DNA of 5,485 nucleotides from an uncultured Enorma sp. (GTDB lineage: Bacteria; Actinomycetota; Coriobacteriia; Coriobacteriales; Coriobacteriaceae), in assembly GCA_905210055.1 (NCBI GenBank), contig CAJLVH010000132.1, forward strand, positions 1 through 5,485, read 5' to 3'. Under the pieces are notes generated by a model. The model saw nothing but the letters and a program-made list of their open reading frames with translations. It ran no database searches and had not been told where the DNA came from. Shown piece by piece: positions 1 to 5,388 of this stretch. Made by a program: the position numbers and the translations under genes. The first letter of the stretch is position 1. Each line of letters begins with the position of its first letter.

Positions 1-959
1 CGCTCGCCGCCGGTGCCACCCTCGCCATCCTGCCCAGGCGCCTCTTCAGCGCTCCTGCGGAACTCGTCGAAGCGCTGCGCGAACGCCAGGTGACGGTGCT
101 CGTGTGGGCAGTCGCGGCGCTTTGTCTGGTAAGCAGCCTGCATGCGCTCGACGGCGGCGAGCTGCCGAATATCCGTCTTGTACTGTTCTCGGGCGAGGTC
201 ATGCCCCAACCGCACCTCGTACGATGGATGCAGAAGCTCCCCGATGCCACCTTCGCAAATCTCTATGGCCCCACCGAGGTCACGTGCAACTGTCTCTACC
301 ACGCGGTCGATCGCAACCGCGCTTACCCGGGAAGCCTGCCGCTGGGTAACGCCTTCCCCAACCGCCGTGTGCTCGTACTCGACGAAGCGGGACATCCGGT
401 CACGAAACCCGGCCAGGAGGGCGAGCTCTACGTGGGCGGTCCGGATATCGCGCTGGGATACTACGGCGACCGCAAGCGCACCGAGGCAGCGTTCGTGCAG
501 AACCCGCTCGCACACGCGCTCCCCGAGACGCTCTACAAAACGGGCGACCGCGTGAGCGTGGGCGAAGGCGGCGAGCTCTTCTTCTGCGGACGCATCGATA
601 ACCAAATCAAGCATCTTGGCCATCGCATCGAGCTTGAAGAGATCGATGCCGCCTTCGAGCGCGAACCGGGCGTCGAGCGCTGCCGCTGCGCCTACGACGA
701 AGACCGCCATCGCATCTACGCCTTCTACGAAGGCACGGCCGAAGGCAGGGAGCTTCGCGCCGCTGTGGCGAAGCGCCTGCCCATACCCCTCGTCCCCGCC
801 CGCGCGATCTGCGTCGACGCCATGCCGCTCACCAAAAACGGCAAGGTCGACCGCCGCGCGCTCCTTGCACTCGTCACCCTGCGAGGGGCATCCGCAGCTC
901 CTTTGCCCGCATCCGTCACCCCGTCCCCTGCATCCGTCACGCAAACGAGGAGGTCATGA
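1..959 (+). CDS. Amino-acid adenylation protein (DltA-like A-domain), 5' truncated by window edge
   Basis: ATP-dependent enzyme expected to activate an amino acid as its adenylate and load it onto the downstream carrier protein. The frame is open from base 3, so the gene starts outside the window; 318 residues are visible and roughly 190 are missing, judged from the usual ~500 of stand-alone A-domains. Core motifs appear in order: A5 NLYGPTE (258-278), A7 TGDR (540-551), A8 beginning GRIDNQIKHLGHRIEL (588-635) and A10 NGKVDRRAL with the catalytic lysine codon at 843-845. In the pocket region, LFSGEVMP has serine where DltA enzymes have cysteine. After A10 there is an unusual low-complexity tail of Ala/Ser/Pro/Val/Thr. 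No condensation or carrier domain is fused. The stop touches the next start, so translation is probably coupled. The family is certain; amino-acid choice is not, because the residues around motif A4 lie outside the window. Confidence 0.9.
   Translation, partial: LAAGATLAILPRRLFSAPAELVEALRERQVTVLVWAVAALCLVSSLHALDGGELPNIRLVLFSGEVMPQPHLVRWMQKLPDATFANLYGPTEVTCNCLYHAVDRNRAYPGSLPLGNAFPNRRVLVLDEAGHPVTKPGQEGELYVGGPDIALGYYGDRKRTEAAFVQNPLAHALPETLYKTGDRVSVGEGGELFFCGRIDNQIKHLGHRIELEEIDAAFEREPGVERCRCAYDEDRHRIYAFYEGTAEGRELRAAVAKRLPIPLVPARAICVDAMPLTKNGKVDRRALLALVTLRGASAAPLPASVTPSPASVTQTRRS
888..950 (+). repeat. Three 21-nt tandem units in the 3' end of the adenylation gene
   Basis: Units begin at 888, 909 and 930, each with GCATCCG. 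They encode the heptads ASAAPLP, ASVTPSP and ASVTQTR. Units 2 and 3 share their first 11 bases (GCATCCGTCAC); unit 1 and the 3' half of unit 3 have diverged. The repeats form the protein's C-terminal tail, beyond the last conserved adenylation motif, and run into the ribosome site of the next gene. Slippage expansion of a dispensable tail is the simplest explanation. Confidence 0.65.
948..953 (+). promoter_or_regulatory. Ribosome binding site of the decarboxylase gene, inside the upstream coding end
   Basis: A perfect AGGAGG codes for the last arginines of the adenylation protein. Two adjacent ATG codons follow, at 956 and 959. The gap is only 2 bases to the first but 5 to the second, and the other operon genes with a clear site also use about 5, so 959 is favoured. 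The stop TGA (957-959) overlaps either start, a typical layout for translational coupling. Confidence 0.75.
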
Positions 960-2260
960 TGACAGATTCGCACCTCACCGACGCCGAGCTTTCCGCGCTT
1001 GCGCAAGCATACGGCACCCCGCTCTACGTCTTCGACGAACGCGTCCTCGCCGAGCGCGTACACTACCTGCGAAGCGTCTTTCAAGAGCCACTTGAGCTCT
1101 GCTTTGCCATGAAGGCGAACCCGTTCGTGTTGCCAGAGGCTACGCCACTCGTCGACCGGATCGAGGTATGCTCGCCTGGCGAATACCGCATCTGCCGGGT
1201 GCTCGGCATACCGCAGTCGAAGCTCGTCATCTCCGGCGTGTACAAAGACGAGGAAACCATCGCAAACGCCCTCGGCAGCACGCAACTGCCCGCAGCGGTG
1301 ACGATCGAGTCGCTCGGCCAGCTCGACCTCGTGGAAGCGCTCGCGAACCGTCGCGGCGAGCGCGTACGCGTGCTGCTACGCCTGAGCAACGGGAGCCAGT
1401 TCGGCATGGATCGGCAGGATCTTATCGAGGCGGCGCGCCGCGTGCTTGCCCATGAGCACCTCGATGCGCTCGGCATCCAGCTCTTCACCGGCACGCAGAA
1501 GACCTCGCTCGCCCGGCTTGGCCGAGAGCTCGACGCTCTCTCCTCGCTCATGCTCCAGCTCGAGCGCGCGCTTGGGTGGCGGCCGAAGGAACTCGAAATC
1601 GGTCCTGGGTTACCCATTGCATACTTCCCCGGCGACGACCTCGACGAACACGCGTTTTTCACCGCGTACGCGCGCATGCTCGCGAGTCTCGCGTTCGACG
1701 GGCGTATCGTGCTGGAACTCGGACGGAGCCTCGTTGCCTCGTGCGGAACTTACCTCACGAGCGTCGTCGATGCAAAGCGCGTGGGCAGCCAGAACTACGC
1801 CATCGTCGACGGCGGCATCAACCAGCTTGTGTACTTCGGCCAATCCATGGCCATGCGCCAGCCGCCGGTACATCTGGTGAGCGACCGCATTGCCGAGCAA
1901 CCGCGCTCCCCCGAGCCGGTGGAGCGCGCGGATGTGGACGCCCCTTCCCCGGATGGGGGTGCTGAACTGGAAGCGTGGACCGTGTGCGGAGCACTCTGCA
2001 CGACGAACGACCTGCTCGCGAAGCAGCTCCCCCTGCCAGGACTCACGCTCGGCAGCGTCCTCGCCTTCGAGAAGACGGGTGCCTACAGCATGACCGAGGG
2101 CATCTCGCTGTTTTTGAGCCGCGACCTTCCGCGTATCGCCATCGTCGACGCAGGCGGGCGGAGCCGGCTGGTGCGCGAGGGCATCCGCACCGACCCCTTC
2201 AACACGCCACGCTGGGCGCTCTGCGCATCCGAGCAACCGAATCCCCACACGAACGCGTAA
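959..2260 (+). CDS. Type III PLP-dependent decarboxylase, BtrK-like (acts on amino acid or aminoacyl carrier protein)
   Basis: 433 residues from the start at 959 (434 from the alternative ATG at 956). This is the alanine-racemase-fold family of diaminopimelate, ornithine and arginine decarboxylases. Visible marks, numbered from 959: AMKANP with the PLP lysine K52; F-T-G-T-Q at 176-180 in place of the usual H-x-G-S-Q; glycine-rich EIGPGLP at 213-219; ELGRSL at 253-258; DGGIN at 284-288; the active-site CGALCTTND at 343-351, in which C347 matches the catalytic Cys of CxS-D in relatives; and GAYSMTEG with Y376 near PLP. GPGLP, CGALCTTND and the TEGISLFLSRDLP ending are, as I recall the family, typical of the BtrK group rather than of true LysA. 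A Pro/Asp/Glu-rich stretch of about 30 residues (roughly 311-340) precedes the Cys motif and looks like a linker insertion. Its place between adenylation and carrier genes suggests it acts on the carrier-bound residue or supplies the amino acid. It is soluble and has no signal peptide. Less likely: a lysA for lysine synthesis, or an amino-acid racemase. Confidence 0.88.
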   Translation: MTDSHLTDAELSALAQAYGTPLYVFDERVLAERVHYLRSVFQEPLELCFAMKANPFVLPEATPLVDRIEVCSPGEYRICRVLGIPQSKLVISGVYKDEETIANALGSTQLPAAVTIESLGQLDLVEALANRRGERVRVLLRLSNGSQFGMDRQDLIEAARRVLAHEHLDALGIQLFTGTQKTSLARLGRELDALSSLMLQLERALGWRPKELEIGPGLPIAYFPGDDLDEHAFFTAYARMLASLAFDGRIVLELGRSLVASCGTYLTSVVDAKRVGSQNYAIVDGGINQLVYFGQSMAMRQPPVHLVSDRIAEQPRSPEPVERADVDAPSPDGGAELEAWTVCGALCTTNDLLAKQLPLPGLTLGSVLAFEKTGAYSMTEGISLFLSRDLPRIAIVDAGGRSRLVREGIRTDPFNTPRWALCASEQPNPHTNA

Positions 2261-2324
2261 CCGCTACCCCCTTATACATATGCAACTGCGCCTCTATTGA
2301 TAAGACGACAGAAAGGAAACTCCC
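2261..2324 (+). other. 64-nt intergenic gap before the carrier-protein gene
   Basis: This gap is more AT-rich than its surroundings, with TTATACATAT near 2272-2281 and TATTGATAA near 2295-2303. I see no strong hairpin and no convincing promoter. It carries the ribosome site AAGGA at 2313-2317, seven bases before the ATG. Carrier proteins are often needed in excess of their enzymes, so an internal start site is conceivable but not shown. Confidence 0.4.
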
Positions 2325-2558
2325 ATGGAAACCATCATCTCCCTGCTCGAAGAGCTCAAATCCGGCGTCGACTTCGCCTCGAGGACGGATCTCGTCGATA
2401 GCCGCGTGCTCGACTCCCTCACGATCCTCGCTCTCGTCTCCGATCTTGAGGATGCCTTCGACATCACCATCCCCGCCGTGGAGATCGTGCCACAGAACTT
2501 CAACTCCGTCGCCGGCATCTTGGCCATGGTCGTCCGCCTGCGCGAGAGCGGCTTCTAG
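2325..2558 (+). CDS. Phosphopantetheine acyl/aminoacyl carrier protein (DltC-like)
   Basis: 77 residues, the normal size for a stand-alone carrier protein. It should hold the activated amino acid as a thioester on 4'-phosphopantetheine and present it to the decarboxylase and the membrane acyltransferase. The attachment site is the D-S-L motif in VLDSLTIL, with Ser31. The four-helix pattern is visible: an amphipathic first helix (ETIISLLEELKSG), helix II after Ser31 (SLTILALVSDLEDAF), the acidic recognition surface (DLEDAFD), then I-x-I-P and a final helix (SVAGILAMVVRLRES). The ATG is supported by AAGGA seven bases upstream. It sits six genes' logic earlier than in canonical dltABCD, where the MBOAT gene precedes it; here it comes before the MBOAT. 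No synthase for phosphopantetheine transfer is present, so a housekeeping transferase must prime it. Fatty-acid ACP is unlikely given the neighbours. Confidence 0.92.
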   Translation: METIISLLEELKSGVDFASRTDLVDSRVLDSLTILALVSDLEDAFDITIPAVEIVPQNFNSVAGILAMVVRLRESGF

Positions 2559-2562
2559 GAGA
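2557..2562 (+). promoter_or_regulatory. Ribosome binding site of the MBOAT gene, overlapping the carrier-protein stop
   Basis: AGGAGA lies 5 bases before the ATG at 2568 and shares two bases with the TAG stop (2556-2558) of the carrier gene. Only 9 bases separate stop and start, so ribosomes ending the carrier gene can reinitiate directly. This fixes the MBOAT start. Confidence 0.7.
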
Positions 2563-2567
2563 CCGTC

Positions 2568-4169
2568 ATGACCTCGTACTTCTCGCTCGCGATGCTCGGC
2601 GCCTTCCTACCAGCGACGATGCTCGCCTATCAGATTATCCCGCGCCGCGCGCGCTGGGTCGTGCTCCTCGCGGCAAGCTACGCGTTCTTTTGGAGCATCA
2701 GCGGGGCGCTGATCGTCTACCTCCTTGCCGCGACGGTCACGATCTGGCTCATCGGCCTGGGGCTCAGCCGCCTCATCCAAGCGCGTGCGGAAGCGCTCAA
2801 GGAGCCCGGTGCCGATCGGCGCGCGGTGAAGCACTGGCACCAACGACGCATGAAGGCCGTGCTCGCCCTCGGCATCCTGGTGAACATGGGCATGCTCTTC
2901 AGCTTCAAGTACGTTCCCTTCACCGCACGAACGCTCGCCCCGCTGGCAACTCCGCTCCTCGCGCCTTTCGGCATCACCTGGCCGGAACACGTCGCCGGCA
3001 TCGCAGCCCCCATCGGCATCTCGTTCTACACGCTGCAAGCGATCTCGTACCTCGTCGACGTGTATCGCCAACGCATCACCGCCGACACGAACCTTGGCCG
3101 TCTTGCCTTGTACCTCGCGTTCTTCCCGCAGATCATGGAAGGCCCTATCTGTCGCTACGACCAGACCGCGGGCGTCCTCATGGCGGGCAATCCCATCACG
3201 GCAGAGGGGCTCTCGACGGGCGCTGTGCGAATCTGCTGGGGGCTTGCCAAGCAATACCTGGTTGCCAACCGGGTGAATATGCTCGTCAAAGCCGTCTTCG
3301 CAAGCTCCGGCTCCTACGGTGGGGGCATCACGCTGCTGGCGGGTGCGCTCTATACGCTGCAGCTGTACTGCGATTTCTCGGGCACCATGGATTTCGTGGT
3401 GGGCACGGGCAGAATCTTCGGCGTGCGCCTGCCCGAGAACTTCCGCCAGCCCTTCTTCTCGCGCACCGCGTCTGAGTTCTGGCAGCGCTGGCATATCACG
3501 CTGGGACTTTGGCTCCGCGATTACGTGTTCTACCCCGTCTCGCTCAGCACCCCGGTGAAGCACGCGGGGCATGCAGCGCGCAAGCTGCTGGGAAACCATA
3601 TGGGCTCGGTCGCGGTGAGCGGCATCGCGCTTCTCGCCGTGTGGTTTGGCAACGGACTCTGGCACGGAGCGGGCGGGCAGTACGTGCTCTTCGGCCTCTA
3701 TTGGTTCGCCGTCATATGGCTCGGCGGGTTTGCCGAGGTACTCGCGCAGGAATGGTGCCCGCGCCTGGGCATCCGTCGCGACGGCACGGTGTGGCGCGCC
3801 TTGCAGCACGTCCGCACGCTCGGCATCGTCGTGGTGGGCGAGATCATCTTCCGCGCACCCGGTGGCAGAGCAGCGCTGAAGCTTCTCGCCGAGGCGGTGC
3901 GGAATCCCTCGATTAGTTCGCTCTTCGACGGAACCGTGGCGAAGCTCGGCCTCTCCTCCGCCGACGCCGTCTGCCTGCTCATCGCGCTCGCGGCGCTCCT
4001 CGTCGTTGGCCTCATGCGCGAGCGGGGAGCATGGAGCGCCGAGCGACTATGGCGCGTCTCTCATCTTGCGCCGTGCCTCATGTGCTGCGCGCTCTTCTTC
4101 ATCGTCATCATCTTCGGCGCGTACGGCACGGGTTATGTCCCCGTCGATCCCATGTACGCCTCGTTCTAA
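2568..4169 (+). CDS. Membrane-bound O-acyltransferase (MBOAT), DltB/AlgI type
   Basis: 533-residue polytopic membrane protein expected to take the acyl group from the cytoplasmic carrier protein and pass it through the membrane toward a surface polymer. Family marks in order: IGISFYTLQAISYLVDVYR (about 149-167), FFPQIMEGPICRY (from 185), DFSG (269-272), LPENFRQPFF, EFWQRWHITLG (from 303, H309) and the hallmark GNGLWHGAG with the catalytic His366. Strongly hydrophobic stretches run through the protein, with about ten or more probable membrane spans. It is longer than DltB (about 400), mainly beyond the WHG motif. The last residues are M-Y-A-S-F, matching the Y-x-x-F part of the F-x-Y-x-x-F tail (Y530) that in Dlt systems sits on the separate DltX peptide. 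That may explain why no dltX is visible between these genes. The start is set by AGGAGA five bases upstream. The family is certain; the acceptor polymer is unknown. Confidence 0.93.
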   Translation: MTSYFSLAMLGAFLPATMLAYQIIPRRARWVVLLAASYAFFWSISGALIVYLLAATVTIWLIGLGLSRLIQARAEALKEPGADRRAVKHWHQRRMKAVLALGILVNMGMLFSFKYVPFTARTLAPLATPLLAPFGITWPEHVAGIAAPIGISFYTLQAISYLVDVYRQRITADTNLGRLALYLAFFPQIMEGPICRYDQTAGVLMAGNPITAEGLSTGAVRICWGLAKQYLVANRVNMLVKAVFASSGSYGGGITLLAGALYTLQLYCDFSGTMDFVVGTGRIFGVRLPENFRQPFFSRTASEFWQRWHITLGLWLRDYVFYPVSLSTPVKHAGHAARKLLGNHMGSVAVSGIALLAVWFGNGLWHGAGGQYVLFGLYWFAVIWLGGFAEVLAQEWCPRLGIRRDGTVWRALQHVRTLGIVVVGEIIFRAPGGRAALKLLAEAVRNPSISSLFDGTVAKLGLSSADAVCLLIALAALLVVGLMRERGAWSAERLWRVSHLAPCLMCCALFFIVIIFGAYGTGYVPVDPMYASF

Positions 4170-4273
4170 CACGAAATGCAGCAGCCGAATAATACACGGG
4201 ATGACGGGCGGCGCGGCACACTCCCGTGGTAAAGCCCCCTCCCTTCTTCCCGCATCCCACCGAAAGGACCACC
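4170..4273 (+). other. 104-nt intergenic gap between MBOAT and SGNH genes, with a weak hairpin
   Basis: The only wide gap inside the operon. CACGGGA (4195-4201) can pair perfectly with TCCCGTG (4222-4228) across a 20-base GC-rich loop. No T-run follows, so it is not a standard terminator. A pyrimidine-rich stretch leads to the ribosome site of the next gene. The hairpin could be chance or could tune downstream expression. Confidence 0.35.
4264..4268 (+). promoter_or_regulatory. Ribosome binding site that fixes the start of the SGNH gene
   Basis: AAGGA, within GAAAGGA, lies 5 bases before ATG 4274. The longer in-frame GTG at 4226 has no purine-rich site and would add a 16-residue proline-rich extension ahead of the membrane anchor, so 4274 is preferred. 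Confidence 0.7.
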
Positions 4274-5257
4274 ATGCACCTTCCCCGCTTGCGGCACGTC
4301 GCCTTCGCCGCTTTTGTGGCAGCGGGCATGATCTGCCTGCTCGCACTTGCCTCGCGCGTCGTCGTCCCTAAGAACAACCAAGTGGAATTCGGCCAGGCCG
4401 ACGCCCCCGCCTTCGGCGTGCTCGGCGAGCCGCGCGATAGCATCGACGTGCTCTTCCTCGGCGATTCCGAAGCGTACTGCTCGTTCTCTCCGCTCCAGCT
4501 CTGGGGCGAGCAGGGCATCACCTCGTACGTGGCGGCCACGAGCGCCCAGCGCCTCCCCTATACGCGCTCGATTCTTCTGAAGGCCTTGCAGAACCAGCGC
4601 CCGCGCGTCGTGGTACTCGAGACGAACTGCCTCTTCCGCAAGACGCCCACGGGATTCGCAGCCATCCGCGCGCTCTCCGATATCTTCCCCGTCTTCGAGT
4701 ACCATAGCCGCTGGAAAAGCCTGCGACCGGAGGATTTCATCTCGACGCCTCGCGCCACATGGACGGATCCGAACAAGGGGTATCGGCTGCGTACCTCGGT
4801 GAACGCCGCGAGTGCCGAGCGATCGCGCACCTATATGGAGCCGAAGGGCGAAACCGCGACCATCCCTGCGCTCAACCGGTGGTACCTCGACGACATCGCA
4901 CGCATCTGCCGTGAGAACGGGGCGCAGCTCGTTTTAGTGAGCACGCCGAGCGTGAAGAACTGGTCGCTAAGCCGCCATGCGTGCGCTGAACAGGTAGCGG
5001 CGGAGCTCGACGTTTCATACATCGACTTCAATATGGGAAGCGAGCACGTCGATATCGACTGGGAACGCGATACGTTCGATAAAGGCGACCATCTCAACTT
5101 GTACGGCGCCCAGAAGACGACAAGCGCCATGGGCGTCCTGTTACGCCAAACGTTCCACGTCCCCTCGCACGCAGGCGACGATGCCTACCAATCCTGGGAC
5201 GACAACTACGCACGCTACCAAAAGGACGTGAAAAAGGCCTCCCGAACGGGCGAATGA
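4274..5257 (+). CDS. Membrane-anchored SGNH-hydrolase-like protein in the DltD position
   Basis: 327 residues from ATG 4274. Residues 1-8 are short and basic, followed by one hydrophobic helix (about 9-27) with no clear signal-peptidase site, so the bulk is probably held outside the membrane. Catalytic marks of the SGNH fold: GDSE at 63-66 with nucleophile Ser65, a conserved-looking VVVLETNCLFR strand that may supply the Asn, and DHLNLYGAQK with Asp272 and His273 for the C-terminal block. By analogy with DltD, AlgJ/AlgX and similar partners of MBOAT proteins, it should complete transfer of the acyl group to the polymer, or remove it. Its place as last gene after the MBOAT supports this. It is somewhat shorter than typical DltD (about 400), and I see only general likeness to DltD outside the blocks, so a direct dltD label is not justified. 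Transferase versus esterase cannot be decided from sequence. Confidence 0.82.
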   Translation: MHLPRLRHVAFAAFVAAGMICLLALASRVVVPKNNQVEFGQADAPAFGVLGEPRDSIDVLFLGDSEAYCSFSPLQLWGEQGITSYVAATSAQRLPYTRSILLKALQNQRPRVVVLETNCLFRKTPTGFAAIRALSDIFPVFEYHSRWKSLRPEDFISTPRATWTDPNKGYRLRTSVNAASAERSRTYMEPKGETATIPALNRWYLDDIARICRENGAQLVLVSTPSVKNWSLSRHACAEQVAAELDVSYIDFNMGSEHVDIDWERDTFDKGDHLNLYGAQKTTSAMGVLLRQTFHVPSHAGDDAYQSWDDNYARYQKDVKKASRTGE

Positions 5258-5289
5258 GCCATTGGCCAAAATCCCCCGTCCCCAATGGC
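5258..5289. repeat. 8-bp inverted repeat directly after the last stop codon, enclosing a GTCCCC motif
   Basis: GCCATTGG (5258-5265) and CCAATGGC (5282-5289) are exact reverse complements around a 16-base loop. The right end of this unit also holds CCCGTCCCCAA (5275-5285), an 11-base match to the core of the stronger repeats downstream. It may be a degraded member of that family or a weak transcript-end structure; no T-run follows. Confidence 0.45.
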
Positions 5290-5304
5290 GGGCTTGGCGC
5301 GCCA

Positions 5305-5372
5305 GCGTCACTTTGGGGACGGGTACGTTTGTGTCAAAAACGTCACAAACGTACCCGTCCCCAAAGTGACGC
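5305..5372. repeat. Perfect 29-bp inverted repeat (REP/RAYT-like element), possible transcript-end hairpin
   Basis: Arms at 5305-5333 and 5344-5372 are exact reverse complements, separated by the 10-base loop TCAAAAACGT. The arms contain GTCACTTTGGGGACGGG and its complement. A stem this long and perfect, 47 bases after the operon's last stop, would form a very stable RNA hairpin and could protect or end the transcript. There is no T-run after it, so a classical intrinsic terminator is not shown. I recall similar GTCCCC-rich palindromes as scattered repeats in Coriobacteriia and some other bacteria, sometimes beside IS200-like REP transposases; that link is from memory and no transposase is in this window. 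Confidence 0.85.
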
Positions 5373-5388
5373 ACCCGTCCCCAAAGTG
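5353..5388. repeat. Direct repeat of the 16-base core ACCCGTCCCCAAAGTG, 20-bp period
   Basis: The core occurs at 5353-5368 (inside the right arm of the large inverted repeat) and again at 5373-5388. Its complement is at 5309-5324. The second direct copy could therefore pair with the left arm instead of the first copy, over 16 bp. Mixed inverted and direct copies are typical of clustered REP-like elements. Confidence 0.8.

Noticed and set aside
90..959. GTG at 90 as the start of the adenylation gene
   Set aside because: The frame is open without a stop from base 3, and the residues before 90 fit the conserved adenylation fold. The gene is cut by the window edge.
725..1285. A minus-strand open frame across the adenylation/decarboxylase junction
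   Set aside because: It overlaps two well-supported genes and has no family motif; long antisense frames are common at this GC content.
959..2260. lysA (diaminopimelate decarboxylase)
   Set aside because: Same fold, but the FTGTQ, GPGLP and CGALCTTND motifs and the neighbouring adenylation and carrier genes fit the BtrK-like group better.
2272..2300. Promoter TTATAC - 17 bases - TATTGA before the carrier gene
   Set aside because: Both hexamers match the consensus poorly. Local AT-richness alone is not enough.
2607..3809. A 400-codon open frame on the minus strand opposite the MBOAT gene
   Set aside because: The translation is rich in Arg, Ala, Glu and His with no recognisable motif, as expected for the antisense of a GC-rich gene. 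The plus-strand MBOAT is unmistakable.
4226..4273. GTG at 4226 as the start of the SGNH gene
   Set aside because: There is no ribosome site before it and it would place a proline-rich stretch ahead of the membrane anchor. ATG 4274 has AAGGA at proper spacing.
5305..5388. CRISPR array
   Set aside because: Only a few short copies in mixed orientation, without regular spacers.
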